From an uncultured Muribaculaceae bacterium (GTDB lineage Bacteria > Bacteroidota > Bacteroidia > Bacteroidales > Muribaculaceae): a stretch of DNA of 22,940 bases. Each line of letters begins with the position of its first letter. Position 1 is the stretch's first letter. The notes beneath the pieces were generated by a model, which was given only the letters and a program-made list of their open reading frames with translations, had not been told where the DNA came from and did no database searches. The stretch lies in assembly GCA_948788915.1 (NCBI GenBank), contig CAQFOZ010000038.1, positions 1 through 22,940 on the forward strand, read 5' to 3'. Of the stretch, positions 14,646-22,922 are shown piece by piece. The position numbers and the translations under genes were made by a program.

Positions 14646-16652
14646 ATGTATAGTTACGATGAACTTATGTCGATGGCTGAGAATCAGTTGAAGGATCTCG
14701 CATCCTCAATGGGAATGAAAAAGACAGCATCGGCAGACCGCCAGGAATTGGCTTATTATGTTATAGACAGCGAATCTGTGGCTACGGCCAAGGAGGCTGT
14801 CGCCAAGGTAAACGGTAAAACTAAAGAGACAAAGGATAAAAAAACGCGTGCTAAGCGTGTTTCCACAAAAAAGACAAAGGACGCAACTATAGTAAAAGAG
14901 GAAAAAACGGTTGAACCCGAAGTCTCATTGCCGGCTCCAGAAACCGAAACAGTAGATGTAGAAGTAGCGGTAAATGTAAAAGAAGAGAAAACTTCTGCGC
15001 CTAAAGCCAAGAAAACAGCACCCAAGAAGCGTGTTGCGCGTGCCAAGGCAAAGACTGATACAACGGAATCCAAGTCAGATGAAGGGATCTCGGATATTCC
15101 GGAATCAAAGAATGACGCAGAGGGGAAGTTGGAGGATAGTCTAAATGTTGTAAAGACAGACGAGGTTACAGCTGAGAAAGAAAAAAATGCAGATAAAACA
15201 GAGTCGGACGAGATTAAAAATGCACGTGATGTAAATGCCGAGGAAAAAGCAGTCGCTTCCGTGCCGGAGGAGGAGCCTTTGAAACTCAAAGAGAAGCCAT
15301 CGCTCGATTCATTCTTTACAAATGCAAGACGTAAGACATTTGTGCCACGTTCACAGCGTGAGATAGAGGAGGCTGCTGTAGCGGCCGCAACAGCCCCAAT
15401 AACGATTGCCGACCCTGCTCCGGAGAAGATGCCCATGAAAAACCAAAAGCATCTCAGCAAGAAACAACAGCGCCAGCAGCGTCAGCTTCAGCAGCAACAA
15501 CAGAAAGAGAAACAGCAGGAGACAAGCTATGATTTTAATGGAATACTGACATCATCGGGAGTGCTTGAAGTCATGCCGGACGGTTATGGTTTTCTGCGTT
15601 CGAGCGATTATAATTATCTTGGCAGTCCTGACGATGTATACGTGTCGCAACAGCAGATAAAGGATTTCGGTTTGAAGACTGGAGATGTTGTGCAAGGAGG
15701 AATAAGACCGCCGAGGCAGGGAGAGAAATATTTCCCTTTGTGTCGGGTTGAAACTGTAAACGGCCTTCCTCCTGAGGTGATAAGAGACAGAGTTCCGTTC
15801 GAGCACCTTGTACCGCTTTTCCCTGATGAGAAATTTGATATTACATCCGGCAGGTATGGGAACATATCCACTCGAGTTGTTGATATGTTCGCCCCGATAG
15901 GGAAAGGACAGCGTGCATTGATTGTAGCTCCACCCAAAACGGGTAAGACAATACTTCTTAAGGATATTGCAAATGCCATCTCGGCAAACCATCCCGACAC
16001 TTATATAATCATGTTGCTCATAGACGAACGTCCTGAAGAGGTTACAGATATGGCCCGCAGTGTGAATGCGGAGGTAATCGCCTCTACATTCGACGAACCG
16101 GCGGAACGTCATGTGAAGATAGCAGGTCTCGTGTTGGAGAAAGCGAAAAGACTTGTGGAGAGCGGACATGATGTCGTTATAATGCTTGATTCGATCACGC
16201 GTCTTGCACGTGCGTACAACACTGTGAGTCCCGCGTCGGGAAAGATTCTGTCAGGAGGTGTAGATGCGAATGCTCTCCAGAAACCAAAACGATTCTTCGG
16301 AGCCGCCCGCAATATTGAGAACGGCGGATCGCTTACAATCATCGCTACAGCTTTGACTGAGACCTCCTCAAAAATGGATGAGGTTATTTTCGAGGAGTTC
16401 AAGGGAACGGGTAACATGGAATTGCAGCTTGACCGCAAACTTTCTAATAAGCGTATTTTCCCGGCAGTTGATATTATCGCGTCGTCTACACGTCGTGATG
16501 ATCTGCTTCTCAGTGAGGAAGTGCTTAACCGTATGTGGATTATCCGTAATTATCTTGCCGATATGAATTCTCTTGAGGCAATGGAGTTTATCAAGAAACG
16601 CATGGAGATGACCCGGAATAATGAGGAACTTCTTGTGACAATGGACAAATAG
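14646..16652 (+). CDS. rho: Transcription termination factor Rho with long N-terminal insert
   Basis: The 668-residue protein is the hexameric RNA helicase that ends transcription. It begins with a Rho N-domain (residues 1-45, YDELMSMAENQLKDLASSMG). About 250 low-complexity residues follow, first rich in Lys, Glu and Ala, then Gln-rich at about 270-295. The RNA-binding cold-shock-like domain is at about 296-375 (GVLEVMPDGYGFLRSSDYNY). The RecA-like motor has Walker A APPKTGKT near residue 430 and Walker B VVIMLDSITRLARAYN near 510, and continues to the Q- and R-loop regions. Such inserts are normal in Bacteroidetes Rho and probably bind nucleic acid or form condensates. aroC follows after 21 bases, which implies a shared transcript. 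Confidence 0.96.
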   Translation: MYSYDELMSMAENQLKDLASSMGMKKTASADRQELAYYVIDSESVATAKEAVAKVNGKTKETKDKKTRAKRVSTKKTKDATIVKEEKTVEPEVSLPAPETETVDVEVAVNVKEEKTSAPKAKKTAPKKRVARAKAKTDTTESKSDEGISDIPESKNDAEGKLEDSLNVVKTDEVTAEKEKNADKTESDEIKNARDVNAEEKAVASVPEEEPLKLKEKPSLDSFFTNARRKTFVPRSQREIEEAAVAAATAPITIADPAPEKMPMKNQKHLSKKQQRQQRQLQQQQQKEKQQETSYDFNGILTSSGVLEVMPDGYGFLRSSDYNYLGSPDDVYVSQQQIKDFGLKTGDVVQGGIRPPRQGEKYFPLCRVETVNGLPPEVIRDRVPFEHLVPLFPDEKFDITSGRYGNISTRVVDMFAPIGKGQRALIVAPPKTGKTILLKDIANAISANHPDTYIIMLLIDERPEEVTDMARSVNAEVIASTFDEPAERHVKIAGLVLEKAKRLVESGHDVVIMLDSITRLARAYNTVSPASGKILSGGVDANALQKPKRFFGAARNIENGGSLTIIATALTETSSKMDEVIFEEFKGTGNMELQLDRKLSNKRIFPAVDIIASSTRRDDLLLSEEVLNRMWIIRNYLADMNSLEAMEFIKKRMEMTRNNEELLVTMDK

Positions 16653-16673
16653 GAAGCAATTACAAATATTAAA

Positions 16674-17645
16674 ATGAATACAATCGGGCAATACTTACGG
16701 CTCACCACTTTCGGGGAGAGTCATGGTCCGGCAATGGGGGGTGTCCTTGACGGGATGCCCTCCCGTGTAAATATAGATATAGATTCCATACAAAAAGAAC
16801 TTGAACGCCGTGCTCCCGGAAAAGGTGGAGCGACCTCTCCTCGTAAAGAACCGGACAAACTTGAGATATTGTCCGGTATTTCGGCAGACGGTCTTACTCT
16901 TGGCTCTTCTATCGGTTTTATAATAAGAAATTGTGATGCCCGTGCGAAAGAGTATTCGGAGTTGATCGATTGCTTCCGCCCCAATCATGCAGATTATACA
17001 TATTATACAAAATATGGAATCCATGATTTCAGGGGAGGGGGACGTTCCAGCGCACGGGAAACAGTTTCGTGGGTTGCTGCCGGTGCAATCGTGCGCCAAT
17101 GGCTTTCAGAATATGGGATAGAGGTAAAAGCCAAGTATATCCGGACTGCGGATGTTCAAAAAGCAGTTCAGACAGGAGATTCGGCGGGTGGGGCCGTAGA
17201 ATGTGTCATCACAGGTCTGCAGGCAGGAATAGGGGAGCCGGTATTCGGCAAATTACATAGCCGATTGGCCGCGGCCATGATGGGAATAAATGCTGCCAAA
17301 GCTTTTGAATATGGTGACGGAATGGCTTCTGCACAAATGTACGGAAGCGAGTGTCAGGATATACCGTTTGTTGGCGAAGACGGAAAAGTGAGATTTAGGT
17401 CAAATCACTCGGGAGGGATACAGGGTGGTATCAGCAATGGTATGCCTGTAAATTTCAAAGTGTATTTTAAACCTACGCCAACTATTCCACAGACGGTTGA
17501 GACGATAGATGTAGAAGGCAACGAAGTGTCGATTACGCCTGCAGGCAGACATGATGCATGTGTGGCAATACGTGCGGTGCCGGTGGTTGAGGCAATGGCT
17601 CTTCTGACTGTCGGCGATTTGCTGATAGTCTCAAACAGATTATAG
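16674..17645 (+). CDS. aroC: Chorismate synthase, compact form
   Basis: The 323-residue enzyme makes chorismate from EPSP, the last step of the shikimate pathway, with reduced FMN. Family signatures are visible: FGESHGPAMGGVLDGMP near the start, RPNHADYTYYTKYGIHDFRGGGRSSARET in two conserved blocks, NHSGGIQGGISNG, and the terminal RHDACVAIRAVPVVEAMA. The enzyme usually has about 350-360 residues. The missing stretch lies after residue 150, where this protein goes straight from VKAKYIRTADVQ to GDSAGG and skips most of the usual VRCPD-containing segment. All signature blocks remain, so activity is likely. It lies between rho and a radical SAM gene with short gaps of 21 and 16 bases. Confidence 0.95.
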   Translation: MNTIGQYLRLTTFGESHGPAMGGVLDGMPSRVNIDIDSIQKELERRAPGKGGATSPRKEPDKLEILSGISADGLTLGSSIGFIIRNCDARAKEYSELIDCFRPNHADYTYYTKYGIHDFRGGGRSSARETVSWVAAGAIVRQWLSEYGIEVKAKYIRTADVQKAVQTGDSAGGAVECVITGLQAGIGEPVFGKLHSRLAAAMMGINAAKAFEYGDGMASAQMYGSECQDIPFVGEDGKVRFRSNHSGGIQGGISNGMPVNFKVYFKPTPTIPQTVETIDVEGNEVSITPAGRHDACVAIRAVPVVEAMALLTVGDLLIVSNRL

Positions 17646-17661
17646 AAACAGTTTCTATAAA

Positions 17662-18555
17662 ATGGGAAAGTATAAGGATTTCGCCGGGTATATGGCAGAT
17701 AAATTTCCCGGTATAAAGGTTCAGAAGATATCAGTCAATGCCGATTTCTCATGTCCCAACAGGGATGGCACAATTGGAACCGGAGGGTGTATTTATTGCG
17801 ACAATACTTCGTTTACTCCCGGATATTGCTTTAATTCCGGTGATATACGGACACAACTCGAAGACGGCAAACGCTTTTTTAGTAAAAAATATGCAGACAT
17901 GCAATATCTTGCATATTTTCAATCATTCAGCAATACTTTCGGAAAGAGTGTTTCCGATCTTCGCAAGATATATGAGGAAGCCTTGGCGGTTCAGGGAATC
18001 GTTGGGCTAATTATTGGGACGCGTCCTGATACATTGCCGCAAGAGGTTGTCGAGATGATGCGGGAGTTGAATTTGAATTGTCCGGTTATTGTGGAATTGG
18101 GAGCGGAGACTTCACATGACTCTACTCTTCAGACGATTAACCGTGGACACACATGGAATCATGTTGTGGATGCTGTCGGCAGACTGTCGGATGCCGGAAT
18201 ATCTGTAGGTCTGCATCTGATTATGGGGCTTCCGGGAGAAAATGAGGAAATGCAGCTTGAAACTGTTAGACGTGCGGTGGAACTTCCGATTGATTCCTTA
18301 AAATTTCATCAGTTACAAGTGCTTAAAGGAACGACTCTTGCTTCAAAGTTGGAATCCGGAGAATTGGATGTAAGGCAATTCACTTTGGATGAGTATATCC
18401 GATTGTGCGTTAAGATTGTTAGAATAGTACCGAAGCATATCGCAATAGAGCGATTTGTGGCAGTAGCTCCACCGGAAAAACTGATTTCACCCAAATGGGG
18501 AATAAAGAATTACGAATTTACTAACTTGTTAAATAATAAATTGAGAGATGAATAA
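17662..18555 (+). CDS. TIGR01212-type radical SAM protein (YhcC-like)
   Basis: The 297-residue protein carries the iron-sulfur motif of the YhcC group, CPNRDG....GGCIYC, with Cys31, Cys43 and Cys46. Family-typical stretches include YLAYFQSFSNTFG, IGTRPDTLP, VELGAETSHDSTLQTINRGH and HLIMGLPGENEEM. This wide-spread subfamily uses S-adenosylmethionine and a 4Fe-4S cluster. Its reaction has not been firmly established to my knowledge, so no substrate is assigned. The last 8 bases overlap the thioredoxin-like gene, which implies coupled translation. Confidence 0.9.
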   Translation: MGKYKDFAGYMADKFPGIKVQKISVNADFSCPNRDGTIGTGGCIYCDNTSFTPGYCFNSGDIRTQLEDGKRFFSKKYADMQYLAYFQSFSNTFGKSVSDLRKIYEEALAVQGIVGLIIGTRPDTLPQEVVEMMRELNLNCPVIVELGAETSHDSTLQTINRGHTWNHVVDAVGRLSDAGISVGLHLIMGLPGENEEMQLETVRRAVELPIDSLKFHQLQVLKGTTLASKLESGELDVRQFTLDEYIRLCVKIVRIVPKHIAIERFVAVAPPEKLISPKWGIKNYEFTNLLNNKLRDE

Positions 18556-19636
18556 ATTAATGGTTGCAATCTCCTTGGCACTCCTTTCAAGTGCCGGAGT
18601 ATCAGCAGATGTAATTGTGGCTCTTCCTTCAGGATCTGAGGGGAAGCAGTTTGTGGCACATCACCTTCTGATTTCCGATATGGTTAAACCGCGCAATGAA
18701 CGCTCAGCTGAGAAAACGGACACACTGACAGTCAAGAACAATGCCTTTGTGGTGCCGGTTGAGAAAGAGGGTGCGTCATTTTATCAAATACCTGTCGGAG
18801 AGCGTGAGGCAATAAGTTTTTACACGTCGCTCGGAGATGATCTTATGGTAAAAGTCAATTATCTGTCGCCGCTTGCATACACAGTTGAGGGATCTCCGCT
18901 TATGGATGCTATATATACATTAAAGCCGGCTGAAGACAAGTTTATGGCAGAGTATATAGAGTTTGCCAAAGCAGACAACAGGGTAGCTGCCGATTCCATA
19001 CGTAAGGCATACAACAATTATTTCAAAGAGTATATTGCAGCCAATCCTGAGTCTCCCGCCATCGTTTATGCATTGATGAATCTTGAAAGCGAGGATTTTC
19101 TGAAAACGTTCGGTTCTTTGGAAAATAAGATAGCGGGTAATGTGTTGTATCCGTTGGCTGTAAATCAGAAGCAGCGTGTCGAGAATGCTATGGCCGCTGA
19201 GAAAAAAAGAGAACAGTTGCAAAGCGGGCAGATGGATGCACCTGCGTTCACACTTAAAGATCTTGAAGGGAAAGATGTTTCTTTGTCTGATTTCAGGGGT
19301 AAATGGGTTGTTCTTGATTTCTGGGGAAGCTGGTGCGGATGGTGTATAAAGGGTCTTCCGGCTCTAAAAGATGCATATGAGCACTATAACCATGATCTGG
19401 AGATAATAGGTATAGATTGCAACGAGTCAAAGAAAGCATGGCGTAATGCTGTGGCAAAGTATGAGATTCCTTGGGTGAATGTTTATAATCCTGCCGAAAG
19501 CACGTTGTTGTCCGATTACGGTGTCCAAGGTTTTCCGACGAAGGTGATTGTATCGCCGCAAGGAAAGATTGCCAACATCACTGTAGGAGAGGATCCAAGT
19601 TTCTTTAATACATTGGGTATATTGATCAACGAATAG
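18548..19636 (+). CDS. Exported TlpA-like thioredoxin-fold protein
   Basis: The 362-residue protein has a signal peptide (MNKLMVAISLALLSSAGVSA). A beta-rich N-terminal domain of about 110 residues resembles DUF4369, and a helical middle part extends to about residue 225. The C-terminal thioredoxin domain of the TlpA/ResA type carries the active site WCGWC (Cys263 and Cys266) and the cis-proline loop GFPTK. It should act in the periplasm as a disulfide reductase or isomerase. Such proteins are highly multiplied in Bacteroidetes and their partners are mostly unknown. It is the last gene of the rho-aroC-radical SAM run and ends 15 bases before a very strong terminator. Confidence 0.9.
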   Translation: MNKLMVAISLALLSSAGVSADVIVALPSGSEGKQFVAHHLLISDMVKPRNERSAEKTDTLTVKNNAFVVPVEKEGASFYQIPVGEREAISFYTSLGDDLMVKVNYLSPLAYTVEGSPLMDAIYTLKPAEDKFMAEYIEFAKADNRVAADSIRKAYNNYFKEYIAANPESPAIVYALMNLESEDFLKTFGSLENKIAGNVLYPLAVNQKQRVENAMAAEKKREQLQSGQMDAPAFTLKDLEGKDVSLSDFRGKWVVLDFWGSWCGWCIKGLPALKDAYEHYNHDLEIIGIDCNESKKAWRNAVAKYEIPWVNVYNPAESTLLSDYGVQGFPTKVIVSPQGKIANITVGEDPSFFNTLGILINE

Positions 19637-19651
19637 TATTATACATACATA

Positions 19652-19700
19652 TATTAACAATGGGAGGTCCGCACAGATTGCGGGCCTCCCATTGTTAATA
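19652..19700. terminator. Bidirectional terminator between the rho operon and the AspT-type transporter
   Basis: A 22-base stem with one G-U wobble pairs 19652-19673 with 19679-19700 around the loop CAGAT. The core is CAATGGGAGG/CCTCCCATTG. Outer AT-rich arms supply a weak tail both ways. It lies between two convergent genes. Confidence 0.92.
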
Positions 19701-19708
19701 CGCTTATA

Positions 19709-21400
19709 TTAGAGGAAGAACAGAATAATCAATTGGGCAGCAATGACGCGCAGGAACATCGTTAGAGGGTATACGGTGGAGTAGGCTACAGCCGGAGCGT
19801 CGTTGTTGCCGACTTTATTTGCGTATGCCAATGCCGGTGGATCAGTATATCCGCCACTCATCATACCTATAATTGAGAAATAATTCATCTTATATTTCCA
19901 GCGAGCAATAACCCCCATTACAATCAAAGGAATCACGGTTATCACAACACCGTATCCAACCCAAATGGCACCCCTTACATTAAATACTGTTGCAAAAAAG
20001 TCTTTTCCAGCCGCAATTCCAACCGAGGCAAGAAAGAGGCAAATGCCGATCTCCCGTAGCAACAGATTGGAAGAGGAGTTGGTATATGTCACAAGGCGGA
20101 ATTTGTGTCCGTATGCTCCGATCAGAATGGCAACGATAAGCGGGCCACCTGCAAGTCCGAGTTTCATCGGAACCGACATGCCCGGCATCTGCAAAGGAAT
20201 ACTTCCGACAAGAATACCAAGGAATATACCGATAAACATTGTTATCAGATTCGGTTCGTTCAGTCGTTTCATTGAGTTCCCTACTTTCCGTGCAAGGTTG
20301 TTTATGTCATCAAGTTTGCCTACGACTGTCAGTCTGTCGCCCATCTGCAGACGAAGGTTGGGGGCTGCAAGAAGATCCACGCCCGCACGGTTCACACGTG
20401 TTACATTTAGTTTATAGGCAGAATGCAAACGAAGAGATCCAAGCTTCACACCGTTGTATTCTGTTTTTGTTACAAGTATTCTGCGTGAAACCACAGGACC
20501 CTTCTCCCTTTCCCATGTTTTCTGGATCACAGGACCGATAAACCGTGTGAATATCTCCTCATCCTGTTGAGAGCATACTACAAGTAAAATATCATCCTCT
20601 TCTATCAGATCCTGAGATGTAGGGATAATGATCGTGCCATCCTGTTTTTCAATTCTTGATATTACGTAATCGCACGTTATGAGAGTATGGAGTTTAAGAA
20701 GAGTAAGCCCGTCAATCATTTTGTTGGTTACACGGAGTGACAGAATATGAGGCGCAAGCATTGAAGTCTTTTTGTCATTCTCAATCTCGTCTTTCTCTTT
20801 GTCTATGTCGATCTTAAAGAATTTCTTGATTAGAATCATGGCGATTATGATCCCGACAACTCCAAGCGGATAAGCGGCGGCATACCCCATGGACATTTGC
20901 TGGCTCACATCATATCCGGTTGGATTAACCTGTAAAAAAGCCTGTTGTGCTGCACCGAGTCCCGGTGTGTTTGTTACGGCACCACTCATTATTCCGACAA
21001 GCTGAGATATGGAAGTTGGTCCGTCTGCGCCACCTTGGATAAAATAAATGGCAATCATAATGATGACATTGAGACAGACACCTGTCAATGCAAGAGCATT
21101 CATTTTGATGCCACCTTCCTTAAATGAGGAAAAGAATCCCGGTCCTACCTGCATTCCTATGGAAAATATGAACAGGATCAGTCCGAATTCTCTTAAAAAG
21201 TGCAGAACATCGGCATCTGCCATATAACCGAAATGCCCCATAAGAATACCGACAAAAAGTACGAATGTGACTCCCAGAGATATCCCCATTATTTTAATTT
21301 TCCCCAGATATATTCCGGAAAAAATTACAAAAGAATAGAGAAGGATTGTACTTGCCAACGAAACTTCGTGAGGGCTAATAAGTTCTATTAACCATTCCAT
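19709..21400 (-). CDS. AspT/YidE/YbjL-family transporter with two RCK_C domains
   Basis: The 563-residue protein has the family layout: about five membrane helices, a cytoplasmic part with two TrkA-C (RCK_C) domains at roughly 205-290 and 300-375, then about five more helices. The two membrane halves carry the antiporter duplication, each with a glycine-rich repeat (GIMSGAVTNTPGLGAAQQA in the first, GMMSGGYTDPPALAYANKV in the second). AspT exchanges aspartate for alanine; the substrate of the Bacteroidetes branch is unknown. I placed the start at 21400 (MEWLIELISPHEVSLA). A start at 21466 would add 22 residues that look non-conserved and would lie upstream of the likely promoter box at 21442-21449. 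Convergent with the rho operon, and divergent from the integrase. Confidence 0.9.
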   Translation of the reverse strand: MEWLIELISPHEVSLASTILLYSFVIFSGIYLGKIKIMGISLGVTFVLFVGILMGHFGYMADADVLHFLREFGLILFIFSIGMQVGPGFFSSFKEGGIKMNALALTGVCLNVIIMIAIYFIQGGADGPTSISQLVGIMSGAVTNTPGLGAAQQAFLQVNPTGYDVSQQMSMGYAAAYPLGVVGIIIAMILIKKFFKIDIDKEKDEIENDKKTSMLAPHILSLRVTNKMIDGLTLLKLHTLITCDYVISRIEKQDGTIIIPTSQDLIEEDDILLVVCSQQDEEIFTRFIGPVIQKTWEREKGPVVSRRILVTKTEYNGVKLGSLRLHSAYKLNVTRVNRAGVDLLAAPNLRLQMGDRLTVVGKLDDINNLARKVGNSMKRLNEPNLITMFIGIFLGILVGSIPLQMPGMSVPMKLGLAGGPLIVAILIGAYGHKFRLVTYTNSSSNLLLREIGICLFLASVGIAAGKDFFATVFNVRGAIWVGYGVVITVIPLIVMGVIARWKYKMNYFSIIGMMSGGYTDPPALAYANKVGNNDAPAVAYSTVYPLTMFLRVIAAQLIILFFL

Positions 21401-21441
21401 AACTGTTCTTAATAATCTTTTACCTGTTGCAAATGAAGTTG

Positions 21442-21449
21442 CAAAATTA
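21442..21449 (-). promoter_or_regulatory. Candidate -7 box of the AspT-type transporter gene
   Basis: On the minus strand this is TAATTTTG, an exact TAnnTTTG match about 42 bases before the chosen start codon. No good TTTG element lies 19 bases upstream, so support is partial. Confidence 0.45.
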
Positions 21450-21544
21450 CAAAAAACTTTGAACATCGCCTAATTCCTTGGTCTTTTGATTATTTATATT
21501 TATTTAACATTACCCACTAATATTCAGCTGCTCAGCAAGATACA

Positions 21545-21638
21545 AAGGGATAATATTGTCATACCTATTTGCGACCCCGAAATTTTGAATGAAAACATAT
21601 AGTTGCCTGTTATAAGGGGATAAAAAGCAACCCCAAAT
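21545..21638 (+). repeat. Degenerate repeat pair upstream of the integrase
   Basis: Two related units occur before the integrase start. AAGGGATAA near 21545 plus GCGACCCCGAAAT (21571-21583) is echoed by AAGGGGATAA near 21614 plus GCAACCCCAAAT (21627-21638). Within the second unit GGGG and CCCC can pair. Paired sites next to a tyrosine recombinase gene may be recombinase or operator sites, but nothing further supports this. The gap 21467-21647 shows no gene. Confidence 0.4.
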
Positions 21639-21647
21639 ACAATCATC

Positions 21648-22922
21648 ATGAATAGAAGAATTCAACCAACATTTTATCTTCGCAAGGACAAAGTAAACAA
21701 ATCTGGGAAAATGCCTCTTTATGTCCGTTTCCCACGGATAGACGGTGAAGAACCGAAGTTCTCAATAGGCAAAGCACACTTTTCTGCCCAGGAGTGGGAT
21801 AATGATGCAAATCTACCGATAGACGGTTTTTGGCGGTCAGAACTTCAAAAAGAATTAATTCGGATTGAGCGAGCAATCTGCAGGTGCTATGAGGACGGCA
21901 TTGTGATTACCAAATCGAAACTAAAGGAGATTGCCGTTGACAAAAAAGAAACCAATGCAAAATCTGCGAAAACGCCTAATCCACAAACCGCTTTGTTTAT
22001 AGATTATTATGTCGAATGTATTGAAAAGAAACTGAATAATGGACAGATTAGGCAATCGACCTATAAAGCCCATCTTACGACTATAAATGCTATGCGATGC
22101 TTCAATCCAAATTTGAAAGTCAAAGATATTAATGCGGAAACTTTGAAGCGTTTTGTAGAATATTTGAAAACACGAAACTCTGCTAAGACCAAGGATAGCT
22201 CCAGTACTGTAATCAATCGCCTTACGCAAATTAAAAGCGTAATTCACTATATCGAAGCACTTGGAATCAATATTGAAAATCCTTTTAAAACCAATGATAT
22301 ACACATTGAAAAAGCAGGTAGTAACGATGTTTATCTCAATGATGAGGAATTATATCGAATGGTAAGATTATTGAGCCAACGAAAAGAGAAGCAGATTAAT
22401 AACAAGGAATATTCTGTTTTGATGATGTTTCTTTTTGGTTGTGCAACGGGTATGCGTTTCAGCGATGTTCACTCTCTGAAATGGAGCAACTTAAATTTTG
22501 AACATCGTAATGTGGTGCTTGAGTTCTTGTGTACCAAGACGCGAAAGATGAATTATATCCCATTAAATCCAATGGCTGAAGATATTGTGTGTAGGTCTGC
22601 ATACGAATGGAAAGACGATTATGAATATAATAAAACACTATTCGTCAGAACCTATTCAAATACTACGGTGAACAAGACTTTGAAAACATTGGCTAAGAAA
22701 GCTCGTATAAATAAAAATTTAACTTTTCATGCGTCAAGAAGGACTTTCGCCACATATTGTAGGGATAACAACCTAACCAGAGATTTAAGGAAAACCACAT
22801 TGGGACATAGCGGTGATGTGACAGACCGTTATGAACAATGGAATGCGTATGAAGCGAGCAAAGCAAAGGATTCATTCGCATTCCTTGATCACTACTGTCC
22901 ACTAAAAAATGGACGGGGTTAA
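21648..22922 (+). CDS. Tyrosine site-specific recombinase (Bacteroidetes integrase type)
   Basis: The 424-residue protein has the three-part Bacteroidetes integrase layout. This is an N-terminal arm-binding domain (residues 1-95, YLRKDKVNKSGKMPLYVRF), a SAM-like core-binding domain (about 105-205) and a C-terminal catalytic domain. The catalytic set is complete: Arg in GCATGMRFSDVHSLKW, Lys in TKTRKMNYIPL, HASR, LGHSGD and nucleophile Tyr in TDRYEQW. Such enzymes move integrative conjugative or mobilisable elements, transposons and phages, or invert promoters. None of the cargo is in the window, so the element must lie mainly to the right or be a remnant. The last eight codons (CPLKNGRG and stop) lie within a sequence that looks like an insertion sequence end, so the natural C-terminus may have been replaced. 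The base composition is more AT-rich than the neighbouring genes. Confidence 0.92.
   Translation: MNRRIQPTFYLRKDKVNKSGKMPLYVRFPRIDGEEPKFSIGKAHFSAQEWDNDANLPIDGFWRSELQKELIRIERAICRCYEDGIVITKSKLKEIAVDKKETNAKSAKTPNPQTALFIDYYVECIEKKLNNGQIRQSTYKAHLTTINAMRCFNPNLKVKDINAETLKRFVEYLKTRNSAKTKDSSSTVINRLTQIKSVIHYIEALGINIENPFKTNDIHIEKAGSNDVYLNDEELYRMVRLLSQRKEKQINNKEYSVLMMFLFGCATGMRFSDVHSLKWSNLNFEHRNVVLEFLCTKTRKMNYIPLNPMAEDIVCRSAYEWKDDYEYNKTLFVRTYSNTTVNKTLKTLAKKARINKNLTFHASRRTFATYCRDNNLTRDLRKTTLGHSGDVTDRYEQWNAYEASKAKDSFAFLDHYCPLKNGRG

Noticed and set aside
14593..14691. A 32-codon upstream frame (MKNYAKKAGG...) overlapping the rho start
   Set aside because: It has no ribosome site, starts in the loop of a hairpin, and its end runs out of frame through rho. 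It could be an upstream regulatory frame, but nothing supports translation.
14756..15460. A long antisense frame opposite the rho low-complexity insert
   Set aside because: Its Ser/Phe/Ala-rich composition is just the complement of the Lys/Glu/Ala-rich rho codons; it has no motif, promoter or start context.
21401..21466. Longer N-terminus for the AspT-type transporter (start at 21466)
   Set aside because: A -7 box lies inside this stretch and the 22 extra residues do not look like part of the first membrane helix.
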